Assembly: GCF_014164585.1 (NCBI RefSeq)
Contig: NZ_JACJFM010000022.1
Location: forward strand, 1-64,000
Direction: 5' to 3'
Origin: Oceanospirillum sediminis
GTDB taxonomy: Bacteria; Pseudomonadota; Gammaproteobacteria; Pseudomonadales; Halomonadaceae
DNA: 64,000 nt
The notes under the pieces are model-generated. The model ran no database searches, was not told where the DNA came from, and saw nothing but the letters and a program-made list of their open reading frames with translations. A program made the translations under genes and the position numbers. Positions 55,358 to 64,000 of this stretch are shown here, piece after piece. Within the stretch, counting starts at the first letter, position 1. The number at the start of each line of letters is the position of its first letter.

Positions 55358-56275
55358 ATGCAGAATATAGAAACGAAATGGCTGGAAGATTTTATCGCCC
55401 TGGCTCAGAGCCAGAGCTTTTCCCGTGCGGCTCAGTTACGTCATGTGACTCAACCCGCCTTCAGTCGCCGCATTAAAACCCTTGAGCAGGCTGTAGGAAC
55501 GAAACTGTTTGATCGTGATGCTCAGCCGGTGAGGCTGAGTGAGGCCGGACGACAGTTTCTGCCTGTCGCTCGTAAAGTACTGACTCAGCTGCAAGGTGCT
55601 ATGAAGCAGTTGTCTCTGGGTACGGATTATCTGACCCGAGTGAACTTCTGTGCTGCACATTCGCTATCCTTTACTCTCATGCCTGAGTTGATCCAGTGGA
55701 TTCGTCAGCAGGAACCCGGATTTATGGCCCGTACTGAAGCCGCTAATGTGGATGTCGGGCTGAATGCACTGAGAAAAGGGGAGTGTGACTTCTTGCTGGC
55801 CTATCACGATCCCCAATCCTGGATTCGCCTGGATGAAAGTCTGTTTCCCGGATGCCAGTTAGGCTGGACGCGTTTAATGCCGGTGACTAAAGCCACGCGT
55901 CATGGTCAGGCTATTTATCGACTGGATATTGATCAACAGGTGCCTTATCTGGCCTATACCGCTGAAGCCATGCTGGGGCAGGCGGTGCGTGAGCGGATAA
56001 GAAATCAGACATCGGATGTTCGGCTGGATAAGGTTTATGAAACGGCAATGGCTCAGGGCCTGAAAGAGATGGTGATGGCGGGAGAGGGGGTGGCCTGGTT
56101 ACCGGAAGTGACGATTCGCAATGAGCTGGAGCAAGGCATCATGGTGCCTGCCGGTTCGGAGCAATGGATTGTGCCGCTTGAAATCTGTGTTTATCGTTCG
56201 GCGGGTGTGGAAAAGCCCATGGTTGAGCAGATCTGGCAGCTGATCTGTAAACGTTACGGTCAGCCTATACGCTGA
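55358..56275 (+). CDS. HypT-like LysR-family regulator
   Basis: 305 residues with the start MQNIETKWLEDFIALAQSQS and the helix-turn-helix HVTQPAFSRRIKTLEQAVG, closely similar in layout to HypT/YjiE, the hypochlorite-responsive regulator of E. coli (NIETKWLYDF, SQPAFSRRIRALEQAIG). The effector domain includes MAQGLKEMVMAGEGVAWLPE, as in that group. The start has GGAGG four bases upstream. The target is unknown; the next gene is aspS, a separate unit. Confidence 0.82.
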   Translation: MQNIETKWLEDFIALAQSQSFSRAAQLRHVTQPAFSRRIKTLEQAVGTKLFDRDAQPVRLSEAGRQFLPVARKVLTQLQGAMKQLSLGTDYLTRVNFCAAHSLSFTLMPELIQWIRQQEPGFMARTEAANVDVGLNALRKGECDFLLAYHDPQSWIRLDESLFPGCQLGWTRLMPVTKATRHGQAIYRLDIDQQVPYLAYTAEAMLGQAVRERIRNQTSDVRLDKVYETAMAQGLKEMVMAGEGVAWLPEVTIRNELEQGIMVPAGSEQWIVPLEICVYRSAGVEKPMVEQIWQLICKRYGQPIR

Positions 56276-56521
56276 GTTATCTGGCGGTGGAGTCATGGGC
56301 GTATCAGGTATATAATGTTTCGCTTTGCCTGTGCAGGCATCTTTATCCGGATTTAATCAGGTGTTTAACAGCTAGTCGCTTGATTTTCTGAGAAAAGTCT
56401 ATATTGCACAGTAAATAGAGAATCTGTCGGTTGTGCTTTCATACCGGCAACAGGAATCGTTTTGTGTGGCTCAGAGCCATGCTGATTAAAGAACAGAAAA
56501 CTGAATAAACAGGAATAGATT

Positions 56522-58303
56522 ATGCGCAGCCATTATTGCGGCGAACTGAATGAGTCTCATGTTGGCCAGGAAGTGACTCTGTGTGGATGGGTACACCGTC
56601 GTCGTGACCACGGTGGGGTTATTTTTATCGATCTGCGTGACCGCGATGGTCTGACTCAGGTTGTTGTTGACCCGGATACCGAAGAAGCATTTGCCACTGC
56701 TGACAAAAGCCGTAGTGAATATGTGCTGCAAATTAAAGGTCTGGTTCGCCCACGCCCTGAAGGCACCACTAATGAGAACATGCCAACAGGTATGATCGAG
56801 GTACTGGGTAAAGAAGTCACTGTACTGAATGCTTCTGAAACCCCTCCATTCCCTCTGGATGAGCACGTTAAAGTAGGCGAAGACGTACGTCTGAAGTATC
56901 GCTACGTTGATCTGCGTCGTCCTGAAATGCTGGAAAAACTGCGTTTCCGTTCTCGCATGACTCACACCATCCGTAACTACCTGGATGAGCAGGGGTTCCT
57001 GGATATCGAAACGCCGATTCTGACTCGTGCGACGCCAGAAGGTGCACGTGACTACCTGGTACCTAGCCGTACTCACGCTGGTAGCTTCTTCGCACTGCCA
57101 CAGTCTCCTCAGCTGTTCAAGCAGCTGCTGATGGTGTCTGGTATGGATCGTTACTACCAGATTGCTAAATGTTTCCGTGACGAAGATCTGCGTGCAGACC
57201 GTCAGCCTGAATTTACTCAGATCGATATCGAAGCGTCTTTTGTTACTGACGAAGAGATTATGGGTCTGGCTGAAGGCATGACTAAGAAGCTGTTCAAGGA
57301 AGTGCTGGACGTTGATCTGGGTGACTTCCCGCACATGCCTTACGCCGAAGCGATGAGCCGCTTCGGTAGCGACAAGCCAGATCTGCGTATTCCTCTGGAA
57401 ATGGTTGACATGGGCGATCTGATGGCTCAGGTAGACTTTAAAGTCTTCTCTGGCCCTGCCACTGATCCTAAAGGCCGTGTGGCAGCACTGCGTGTGCCTG
57501 GTGGTGCTTCTCTGTCTCGTAAGCAGATTGATGAGTACACTAAGTTTGTTGGCATCTACGGTGCGAGAGGTCTGGCATGGATTAAAGTTAATGATCGCTC
57601 TGCGGGTCTGGAAGGTCTGCAGTCACCAATCGTTAAGTTTATGGAAAATGTGATCGACGACGTTCTGGATCGTGTTGATGCACAGGACGGCGACATCATT
57701 TTCTTCGGTGCGGATAAAGAAAAGATCGTAAACGAAGCGTTGGGCGCACTGCGTTGCAAGCTGGGTGAAGATCTGAACCTGTATACTTGCGAGTGGGCGC
57801 CATTGTGGGTTGTTGACTTCCCAATGTTCGAAGAGAACAGCGATGGCAGCCTGACCGCACTGCACCACCCATTCACTTCTCCTGCATGTACAGCCGAAGA
57901 GCTGGAAGCCAACCCGGAAGCGGCTCTGTCTGTAGCTTACGATATCGTGCTGAACGGTACCGAGCTGGGTGGTGGTTCTATCCGTATTCATGATCAGAAC
58001 ATGCAGCAGGCGGTATTCCGCACGCTGAACATCAGCGAAGAGGAGCAGCAAGAGAAGTTCGGCTTCCTGCTGGACGCGCTGAAGTTCGGTGCGCCACCAC
58101 ACGGTGGTCTGGCATTCGGTCTGGATCGTCTGGTGATGCTGATGACAGATTCTCAGTCTATCCGTGAAGTGATTGCTTTCCCTAAAACTCAGAGTGCAGG
58201 TTGTGTGATGACTGCGGCTCCGGGTGAAGTAAGTGCTGAGCAGCTGAAAGAGCTGAACATCCGTCTGCGTCAGAAAATCGCACCGACTGAATCTGAAGAT
58301 TAA
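56522..58303 (+). CDS. aspS: Aspartyl-tRNA synthetase
   Basis: 593 residues, the usual bacterial length. OB-fold anticodon domain (about 1-110: [26 protein letters not shown]), class II catalytic motifs 2 ([20 protein letters not shown]) and 3 ([14 protein letters not shown]), and the bacterial insertion domain between. It charges tRNA-Asp. Followed by a terminator, then yebC. Confidence 0.97.
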   Translation: MRSHYCGELNESHVGQEVTLCGWVHRRRDHGGVIFIDLRDRDGLTQVVVDPDTEEAFATADKSRSEYVLQIKGLVRPRPEGTTNENMPTGMIEVLGKEVTVLNASETPPFPLDEHVKVGEDVRLKYRYVDLRRPEMLEKLRFRSRMTHTIRNYLDEQGFLDIETPILTRATPEGARDYLVPSRTHAGSFFALPQSPQLFKQLLMVSGMDRYYQIAKCFRDEDLRADRQPEFTQIDIEASFVTDEEIMGLAEGMTKKLFKEVLDVDLGDFPHMPYAEAMSRFGSDKPDLRIPLEMVDMGDLMAQVDFKVFSGPATDPKGRVAALRVPGGASLSRKQIDEYTKFVGIYGARGLAWIKVNDRSAGLEGLQSPIVKFMENVIDDVLDRVDAQDGDIIFFGADKEKIVNEALGALRCKLGEDLNLYTCEWAPLWVVDFPMFEENSDGSLTALHHPFTSPACTAEELEANPEAALSVAYDIVLNGTELGGGSIRIHDQNMQQAVFRTLNISEEEQQEKFGFLLDALKFGAPPHGGLAFGLDRLVMLMTDSQSIREVIAFPKTQSAGCVMTAAPGEVSAEQLKELNIRLRQKIAPTESED

Positions 58304-58369
58304 TTTGTTCTGAGTTGGTCGCAGAGCTAAAAAGTTCTGAGGCTAACTGTGGACTCTTAGGATTCTATA

Positions 58370-58405
58370 AGATGGCATCGGGGGAAGCTCTGATGCCATC
58401 TTTTT
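58370..58405 (+). terminator. Intrinsic terminator of aspS
   Basis: GATGGCATC (58371-58379) and GATGCCATC (58392-58400) form a perfect 9-bp stem with a 12-base loop, followed by TTTTT. It is 67 bases after the aspS stop. Confidence 0.85.
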
Positions 58406-58602
58406 ATCTCTCATCTGTGACCTGTTGAATTGGCTTTGATATTTAAGCCAGGTTATAGCTGAGAGCTAAAAGCGAGGTTTTCAAATGTGCTTCAGCGGGT
58501 CTTCCAGAGGCTTGAAAACCAGAATATTTTAGCTGTAAATCGCTGCGAATAGGACTGTTTCTGTTGGTCGGCGATTGCGTTAGAACAAATTGGAGTTTTA
58601 CC

Positions 58603-59346
58603 ATGGCAGGCCATAGTAAATGGGCAAACATTAAGCACCGTAAAGCAGCACAGGATGCTAAGCGTGGCAAGATCTTTACCAAGCTGATTCGCGAGCTGAC
58701 CGTAGCGGCTAAACAGGGTGGTCCGGCGCCGGAGGATAATCCGCGTTTACGCGCGGCTGTGGATAAAGCGCTGGGCGCTAATATGACCCGCGATACTATC
58801 GACCGTGCTATTCAGCGTGGTGCCGGTGGGGGCGACAACGACAATGTTGATGAGTTGACCTATGAAGGCTACGGTCCGGGCGGTGTTGCAGTATTGGTTG
58901 AGTGTATGACCGATAACCGCAATCGTACCGTAGCAGAGGTACGTCATGCCTTTAGTAAGCGTGGCGGTAATCTGGGTACTGATGGTTCGGTCGCTTATCT
59001 GTTCAGCCGTAAAGGTCAGATTGTATTTGATGCGGGGGCTGATGAAGAGGCGGTGATGGAAGTGGCGCTGGAAGCCGGTGCTGAAGATGTGATCAGTCAT
59101 GATGACGGTTCCGTTGAAGTGATCACTGAGTGGACGGAATTAAATACTGTTAAAACAGCGCTGGAAGCTGCGGATTTAACGCCAATAGGTGGAGAGGTGA
59201 CCATGATTGCATCAACCACGGCGCCTATGGATGAAGACAGTGCGGCCAGTATTATGGGGTTAGTCGAGCACCTGGAAGATCTGGATGATGTACAGAACGT
59301 GTACACTAATGCTGAAATTTCCGCTGAAATTATGGAAAAGCTATAA
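58603..59346 (+). CDS. yebC: YebC/PmpR-family regulatory protein
   Basis: 247 residues, the usual length. Starts at ATG 58603 ([18 protein letters not shown]), preceded by TTGGAG eight bases upstream; the frame runs to 58564 but without a start that fits the family. Conserved segments: [56 protein letters not shown]. YebC proteins bind DNA or ribosomes; they sit beside ruvC in most gammaproteobacteria, as here. Confidence 0.95.
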   Translation: MAGHSKWANIKHRKAAQDAKRGKIFTKLIRELTVAAKQGGPAPEDNPRLRAAVDKALGANMTRDTIDRAIQRGAGGGDNDNVDELTYEGYGPGGVAVLVECMTDNRNRTVAEVRHAFSKRGGNLGTDGSVAYLFSRKGQIVFDAGADEEAVMEVALEAGAEDVISHDDGSVEVITEWTELNTVKTALEAADLTPIGGEVTMIASTTAPMDEDSAASIMGLVEHLEDLDDVQNVYTNAEISAEIMEKL

Positions 59347-59383
59347 CGGTCGGTTTTATCCGATGCTTTATAGCGAATAGGTA

Positions 59384-59420
59384 AAAACAGGCAGAGTCAT
59401 TTGGCTCTGCCTGTGTCGTT
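59384..59420. terminator. Terminator hairpin between yebC and ruvC
   Basis: CAGGCAGAG (59388-59396) and CTCTGCCTG (59405-59413) form a 9-bp stem with an 8-base loop. T-rich sequence (TGTCGTTTT) follows on the plus strand and A-rich sequence precedes it. A rho-independent terminator for yebC. Confidence 0.75.
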
Positions 59421-59535
59421 TTAGGCGCTTGTTATATCCGCACACTTGATGTGCTTGTTATTGGTTATCAGCTGCGCAGCTTTAGTGAAGAATACTCATT
59501 AACTGATGCGGTTAGGCATGAAATAGAAGGGCTAA

Positions 59536-60075
59536 ATGGCCATTATTTTAGGTATCGACCCTGGCAGCCGTAAAACCGGTTATGGGGTGATTCGACTGGA
59601 AGGACATAAGATCCACTATATCGCCAGCGGTTTTATCCGCATCACAGGGGATACACTGGCGGATAAGCTGCAGCAGGTGTATGCCGGGGTGAGCGAAGTG
59701 ATCGCTCAGTATCGACCTGAGCAGTTTGCCATTGAACAGGTGTTTATGTCGAAAAATGCAGACTCTGCCTTAAAGCTGGGTCAGGCTCGTGGTGTGGCGA
59801 TTGTTGCAGCGGCGAATCATGGTTTACCGGTGAGTGAGTATGCAGCGCGCCTGGTTAAGCAGGCGGTCGCGGGTAAAGGCTCCGCAGATAAGGTGCAGAT
59901 CCAGCATATGGTAGCGTCGATCCTGAAGCTTAATGATCTGCCCCAATCCGATGCGGCGGATGCCTTAGCGATTGCAATTACCCATGCAAATTCCAGTTTA
60001 GGTTTGGTGGCGATGTCGGGTCGTTCCAGTGGCCGTCGAAGTAGCAGTTGGCGTAGCTGGCAACCCGGTCGGTGA
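59536..60075 (+). CDS. ruvC: Holliday junction resolvase RuvC
   Basis: 179 residues. The catalytic acids are visible: D in [14 protein letters not shown] in [16 protein letters not shown] and the D pair in [13 protein letters not shown]. It cuts Holliday junctions with RuvAB. The genes ruvA and ruvB, usually next, are not here; the following gene is the TRIC-type protein. The C-terminus carries a Ser/Arg-rich tail ([14 protein letters not shown]). Confidence 0.95.
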   Translation: MAIILGIDPGSRKTGYGVIRLEGHKIHYIASGFIRITGDTLADKLQQVYAGVSEVIAQYRPEQFAIEQVFMSKNADSALKLGQARGVAIVAAANHGLPVSEYAARLVKQAVAGKGSADKVQIQHMVASILKLNDLPQSDAADALAIAITHANSSLGLVAMSGRSSGRRSSSWRSWQPGR

Positions 60076-60122
60076 ATACCCCATGAGTCGTTTATTTTTT
60101 TGTCATAAGGAGAGTGGCATCC

Positions 60123-60770
60123 GTGGCACTGTTTGAAATCCCCTTTATCTATTATCTGGATATCTTCGGCACTATCGTGTTTGCGATTACCGGTGTGTTG
60201 GCAGCCAGTGAAAAGCGTCTGGATCTGTTTGGCATGATCGTGGTAGGCGTTGTGACCTCAATTGGCGGCGGTACTATCCGGGATTTGATCTTAGGGCGTG
60301 CGCCGGTATTCTGGATTGCAGAGCACTGCTATATCTGGATCATAGTGATCACTTGCATCCTGACCTTTATTGTTGCGCGCTTTTACACTTTTCCCCGACG
60401 GGCGCTGCTGTTTTCAGATGCCATCGGTTTGGGGGTGTTTACGGTGATTGGCGCTCAGGTCGCGTTGAATCTGGATCATCCTCCGATAATAGCGATCACG
60501 ATGGGGATGATGACGGGGGTTTTTGGCGGTGTTATCCGGGATGTACTGACCAATGAGATACCGGTGATTTTCCAGAAAGAGATCTATGCCACTGCAGCGC
60601 TTTCCGGGGCGCTGGTATTTGTTAATCTACGCTGGTTCTTTCCTGATGGTTCTGCAGCCTTCAGTGCTATTGTTGCGATGCTAGTGGTGATGGGAATCCG
60701 GTTTTCAGCAATCCGCTGGGGATTGCAATTGCCCGTATTTCTTTTGAGTAAGCGACCAGGAGAAGAGTAG
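60123..60770 (+). CDS. TRIC/UPF0126-family membrane protein
   Basis: 215 residues with seven probable membrane helices and the internal repeat of this family: GGGTIRDLILGR and GGVIRDVLTNE. Bacterial TRIC proteins form monovalent cation channels; YadS and YicG are the E. coli members. I place the start at GTG 60123 because AAGGAG (60107-60112) has a workable 10-base gap to it; GTG 60114 is only one base away from that site. Distance to ruvC is 47 bases, so they may share a transcript. Confidence 0.85.
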   Translation: MALFEIPFIYYLDIFGTIVFAITGVLAASEKRLDLFGMIVVGVVTSIGGGTIRDLILGRAPVFWIAEHCYIWIIVITCILTFIVARFYTFPRRALLFSDAIGLGVFTVIGAQVALNLDHPPIIAITMGMMTGVFGGVIRDVLTNEIPVIFQKEIYATAALSGALVFVNLRWFFPDGSAAFSAIVAMLVVMGIRFSAIRWGLQLPVFLLSKRPGEE

Positions 60771-60798
60771 GGCAGAGGTGCAGCTCTTATATTCAGGC

Positions 60799-61536
60799 TT
60801 ACTGATAGTATTTCTGCCTGATTTTTTCCGGAAACTCTCCGTTCATTATTTCTTGTATTGCCTGGCTGATTCTGTCTGCTTGTTTGCTCCACGGGGATCT
60901 GTTAGACAGGCCGATATACAAAGGAAGGTGATTGCCCGGATTAAAAGAGGCTTTAATAAAAGAGTCGCTCCAGGGGCTTCGTGCCAGTTCATAGTCTGCC
61001 TGGCAATCGGTGCCGATATAGGTATCTATTCTCTGGGCAGAAAGAAGTTGCAATAATACGCTTTCCTGAGCCATCTGTGTTTTATTCAGTGTACTGTCAT
61101 TATCGAAAGCTGAGTAATACGCTGAGCCTCTTACCATGCCTATATTCAGCTGCTTAAGGTCTTGTGCCGTTGCCAGTCTGTGTTCTTCATTTTTGCGGAT
61201 GTAGAAGTGGGTGGAGCACATAAAATAGTCTGGTTTTGTGTAGGTAATATATTCTGCTCTGCTGGCTCGCCATGCCAGTCCGCTCATCGCATCAATTTGT
61301 CCTGATCTCATCATCTCAAGGCAGCGCTTCCAGGGACAGCGTATATACCTGACTTGCGCTCCTATCCTTGGTGATAGCTCTGTCCAGAGATCATGGTCAA
61401 TGCCTGTAACCTCTGAGTCAGTGACGAAGCGAAATGGAACCCAGGCATCAACGCCGACCCGAATAGGCTGGTTGTCTGCCCGAGAGGATTGTGTGAAGAT
61501 CAGAAGTATCAGAGAAATAGCTATTATCAGGTGCAT
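60799..61536 (-). CDS. Periplasmic solute-binding protein (family 3)
   Basis: 245 residues with a signal peptide (MHLIIAISLILLIFTQSSRA) and the SBP family 3 fold: IRVGVDAWVPFRFV, CPWKRCLEMMRSGQIDAMSG, NIGMVRGSAYY. It has Cys residues not usual in the group. A stand-alone gene without permease; the related protein at 48233 shares the PWKR motif. It converges on the TRIC-type gene. Confidence 0.8.
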   Translation of the reverse strand: MHLIIAISLILLIFTQSSRADNQPIRVGVDAWVPFRFVTDSEVTGIDHDLWTELSPRIGAQVRYIRCPWKRCLEMMRSGQIDAMSGLAWRASRAEYITYTKPDYFMCSTHFYIRKNEEHRLATAQDLKQLNIGMVRGSAYYSAFDNDSTLNKTQMAQESVLLQLLSAQRIDTYIGTDCQADYELARSPWSDSFIKASFNPGNHLPLYIGLSNRSPWSKQADRISQAIQEIMNGEFPEKIRQKYYQ

Positions 61537-61625
61537 ACAGAACTCTTCTGTTCACTGAGTCTTATGTACCAGTTTAGCTTAATATTTCTCTGTTTCAGGG
61601 CTTAATTTATACTTCCGGGCAGAGA

Positions 61626-62357
61626 TCAGAGCCCTGTTACTTTCTGGCCATCAAGTCTGGCTTCCAGTAAAACAACTGGCTTTTCCTTGTGTTTTTTCCT
61701 GACCGGCTCAACGCGGAGTAGCAGGTTATCCCAGTCACTGGCCATCCAGATCAGGTGTTCAACATCTTTTTTGGAGCGTCTGAGGCTTTCTACTTTAACG
61801 GTATTCAGTTTGCCCATAGGCGTATCAAGTATTTCTTTGCCTACCACCCGGAACAGATAGTGCTTAATCTTCCCGCCATCGGCAACCTGGTATCTGAATT
61901 CAGTTTGTTCAGGATTGTTTAGCAGATCATATCTGAGTTTGAGCTGGTAGCTCAGCAAGTCCTGTGTGCCTTCCTCTACGGACATTTTCCAGGGTTTTTC
62001 AGCGATGTTATTGGTGACTCGCATTTTTGACCAGTCAAAAGAAACTGATTTATCTTTTTCTTCGCCAAAAACCTGCTGATACCTGCGATAGAGCAGAGGC
62101 TGAATCAGGCCTGAGTCACTCAGCTGGAACTTACTGGTCTGACTGATTTTTGCAAACCATTTTTCCGCTCTGAAGTCGAGCGTCCAGTTACCATCGTCGT
62201 CCTGTTTTAGTGTGCGTTCGGCTTTGACATCAATAGTGAAGCCCATATCATAGGTCGTATGGTAAATACCTTTATAGGGCTTCAGAGGGGTTCCGGCATA
62301 GCTGCTGGCTGATAATAAAACTATTAAAAGCGTAAAGAGCGGTCCTGTTCGAAGCAT
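61626..62357 (-). CDS. DUF3108 family exported protein
   Basis: 243 residues with a signal peptide (ending about SSYAG) and the DUF3108 pattern (PYKGIYHTTYDMGFTIDVKAERTL, LRYDLLNNP, EILDTPMGKLNTVKVESLRR). A periplasmic beta-rich protein of unknown function that is often encoded after purN. It lies 31 bases after purN on the same strand. Confidence 0.85.
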   Translation of the reverse strand: MLRTGPLFTLLIVLLSASSYAGTPLKPYKGIYHTTYDMGFTIDVKAERTLKQDDDGNWTLDFRAEKWFAKISQTSKFQLSDSGLIQPLLYRRYQQVFGEEKDKSVSFDWSKMRVTNNIAEKPWKMSVEEGTQDLLSYQLKLRYDLLNNPEQTEFRYQVADGGKIKHYLFRVVGKEILDTPMGKLNTVKVESLRRSKKDVEHLIWMASDWDNLLLRVEPVRKKHKEKPVVLLEARLDGQKVTGL

Positions 62358-62388
62358 GCCGGTCTCCTTGTTATGGCGTGGGGTTTTT

Positions 62389-63033
62389 TCAGGCGCTTAA
62401 AAGAGGGATATTGCCAGCTAATGAAACACCATCAAGGTGGGGAATGTTATCCTGTAGCTGAATACGTCCTTCCATAAACCATTTTACAGCAATCGGATAG
62501 ATCTTGTGTTCCTGTACCAGCACTCTGGCTGCCAGCGTCTCGGGTGTGTCGTCCTGTTCTACGGGAACCGATGCCTGAATAAAAACAGGACCGCCATCCA
62601 GTTCTTCTGTTACAAAGTGCACGCTGGCACCGTGTGTGCTGTCGCCAGCTTCAATCGCTCTTTTGTGAGTATGAAGTCCCTGATATTTTGGCAGTAACGA
62701 CGGATGGATATTAATCAGTTTTCCAGCATAGCGACGAACAAAGTCAGCGGTCAGGATGCGCATAAAACCTGACAGCACTACAAGGTCTGGCTGGTACTCA
62801 TCAATCAGTCGGATCATATTTGCATCGAAAATTTCGCGATTAGCGAATTCGGTATGATCAAGCACCCGAGTCGGAATGTCTGCCTGTTCAGCGCGCTGCA
62901 GGCCGTATGCATTCTCTTTATTACTGATGACTGCAGAGATCTGGCCGGGGATGTCCCCGGCCTTCACTGAGTCAATAATTGCCTGAAGGTTGCTTCCGCT
63001 ACCTGAAATCAGTACAACAATTGAACCGGACAT
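62389..63033 (-). CDS. purN: Phosphoribosylglycinamide formyltransferase
   Basis: 214 residues of the folate-dependent GAR transformylase family: ISGSGSNLQAIIDS, SGFMRIL, catalytic INIHPSLLPKYQG and the Asp in the EELDGGPVFIQA region. It adds the formyl group in purine synthesis step 3. It lies two bases after purM. Confidence 0.96.
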   Translation of the reverse strand: MSGSIVVLISGSGSNLQAIIDSVKAGDIPGQISAVISNKENAYGLQRAEQADIPTRVLDHTEFANREIFDANMIRLIDEYQPDLVVLSGFMRILTADFVRRYAGKLINIHPSLLPKYQGLHTHKRAIEAGDSTHGASVHFVTEELDGGPVFIQASVPVEQDDTPETLAARVLVQEHKIYPIAVKWFMEGRIQLQDNIPHLDGVSLAGNIPLLSA

Positions 63034-63035
63034 GA

Positions 63036-64000
63036 TTACTTCAGACCCTCAAGGTGAACCTGCTCTTCACCTTCTGCTGCTGTTTCAATTCGGCCGATCT
63101 GCCATGCATTCTCGCCTTCAGCGTTAAGCAGACGGATTGCTTCTTCTGCTTTATCCTGATCAACAACGATGATCATACCTACACCGCAGTTCAGTGTGCG
63201 ATACATTTCGTATTCATCAACATTGCCACCGCGCTGAAGCCAGTTGAATACTTCCGGGCGTGTCCAGCTGTTCAGGTCAACTACTGCTTTAGCATTATCA
63301 GGCAGAACCCGTGGCAGGTTTTCCTGCAGGCCACCGCCTGTGATGTGGGATATAGCGTGTACTGGCAGGGTTTCAATCAGTTTCAGTACCGGCTTAACAT
63401 AAATGCGGGTGGGCGCCAGTAATGCTTCTGCCAGAGGCTTGCCATCAACTTCTTCATTCAGATCAGCATCTGTGACTTCAATGATTTTACGAATCAGAGA
63501 ATAGCCGTTAGAGTGCGGGCCGCTGGATGCCAGACCAATCAGTGCCTGACCTGGTTTTACTGTGCTGCCATCAATTACTTCGCTTTTTTCTGCAACGCCT
63601 ACGCAGAAACCAGCCAGATCGTAATCTTCACCTTCATACATGCCTGGCATTTCAGCCGTTTCACCACCTACCAGAGCTGCCCCTGCCTGCAGACAACCTT
63701 CACCGATACCGGCTACTACATCGGCAGCAATATCAACGTTCAGTTTACCTGTTGCGTAGTAGTCCAGGAAGAACAGTGGCTCAGCACCACATACCACCAG
63801 ATCATTAACACACATAGCAACCAGATCGATGCCAATAGTGTCGTGTTTATTCAGATCCATAGCCAGACGCAGCTTGGTGCCTACGCCATCAGTACCGGAA
63901 ACAAGAACAGGCTCGCGGTAGCGACCCGGCAGTTCGCACAGAGCGCCAAAACCACCCAGGCCACCCAGAACTTCAGGACGGCGAGTACGTTTTGCCGTAC
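63036..64000 (-). CDS. purM: Phosphoribosylformylglycinamidine cyclo-ligase (partial, 5' end beyond window)
   Basis: The frame stays open to the window edge on the minus strand and reads [20 protein letters not shown] then [24 protein letters not shown], so the gene begins beyond 64000. 321 codons of an expected 345-350 are present. PurM makes aminoimidazole ribotide in step 5 of purine synthesis. The usual segments are visible: [32 protein letters not shown], and [13 protein letters not shown]. It forms an operon with purN and the DUF3108 gene. Confidence 0.96.
   Translation of the reverse strand, partial: TAKRTRRPEVLGGLGGFGALCELPGRYREPVLVSGTDGVGTKLRLAMDLNKHDTIGIDLVAMCVNDLVVCGAEPLFFLDYYATGKLNVDIAADVVAGIGEGCLQAGAALVGGETAEMPGMYEGEDYDLAGFCVGVAEKSEVIDGSTVKPGQALIGLASSGPHSNGYSLIRKIIEVTDADLNEEVDGKPLAEALLAPTRIYVKPVLKLIETLPVHAISHITGGGLQENLPRVLPDNAKAVVDLNSWTRPEVFNWLQRGGNVDEYEMYRTLNCGVGMIIVVDQDKAEEAIRLLNAEGENAWQIGRIETAAEGEEQVHLEGLK

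Noticed and set aside
56486-57334. 282-residue open frame opposite aspS
   Set aside because: It lies wholly antisense to a clearly conserved gene, its composition is that of a reverse-read coding strand, and it has no family motif.
1-64000. CRISPR array, prophage or defence island
   Set aside because: No regularly spaced repeats, integrase, phage structural genes or cas-like proteins are seen on either strand.

Overview
The window is a chromosomal segment of a Gram-negative, heterotrophic, probably marine gammaproteobacterium. Support comes from aspS-yebC-ruvC, purM-purN, aceE-aceF with a homodimeric E1, a tRNA-Val(GAC) very like the enterobacterial one, several hybrid sensor kinases, and a DUF2059 gene fragment. 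Oceanospirillales or a relative is my best guess. No rRNA was present to test this.

Layout. (1) 1-1050 is a decay zone: a DUF2059 gene without its 5' end, the last 28 codons of a LysR gene, and an internally deleted IS3-type insertion sequence. (2) 1051-8460 (minus) encodes an OmpR-type response regulator followed directly by a 2226-residue hybrid kinase with a degenerate Ser/Thr kinase domain. (3) 8880-19880 is the centrepiece: a full quinohemoprotein amine dehydrogenase (QHNDH) locus, qhpA-qhpD-qhpC-qhpB-[porin]-qhpF-qhpE-qhpG plus a convergent AraC-type qhpR. (4) 20000-25811 holds a DsbA-fold isomerase and a two-gene hybrid kinase/receiver operon. (5) 26199-33798 (minus) carries aceE-aceF with a structured leader, an unknown gene, and a compact trpR-trpE-trpG operon with a trp-operator-like palindrome at the trpR start codon. 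(6) 33944-39261 holds a CadC-like regulator and a DsbD/TlpA/lipoprotein thiol-redox operon. (7) 39468-46571 is a histidine-utilisation locus (hutH-hutU-hutI-hutG) with a divergent LysR gene and a long, animal-type urocanase. (8) 46590-56275 is mixed: a K+ channel, two solute-binding proteins, tRNA-Val, a radical SAM protein with an atypical cysteine motif, a GGDEF/EAL protein and a HypT-like LysR regulator. (9) 56522-64000 is housekeeping: aspS, yebC, ruvC, a TRIC-type channel, then a solute-binding protein, a DUF3108 protein, purN and the 3' part of purM.

How the genes fit together. The qhp locus is a self-contained factory for a periplasmic amine-oxidising enzyme whose small gamma subunit is a heavily cross-linked ribosomal peptide. 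QhpD forms the thioether bonds, QhpG hydroxylates the tryptophan that becomes the CTQ quinone, QhpE removes the leader, QhpF exports the product, and QhpA (diheme) and QhpB complete the enzyme. All seven residues used for cross-links and CTQ in the known gamma subunit are present here at a constant offset of 28. Two features stand out: QhpB has a lipoprotein signal, suggesting a membrane-tethered enzyme, and a 16-18-strand-sized porin gene sits inside the cluster. With hut (histidine) and aceEF the window suggests a cell that lives on amines and amino acids.

I found no CRISPR array, prophage or defence island. The best candidates for new biology are the lipoprotein/porin version of the qhp system, the CX4CX2C radical SAM protein, the orphan trpREG operon, the aceE leader RNA and the thiol-redox operon with a cysteine-less thioredoxin domain.
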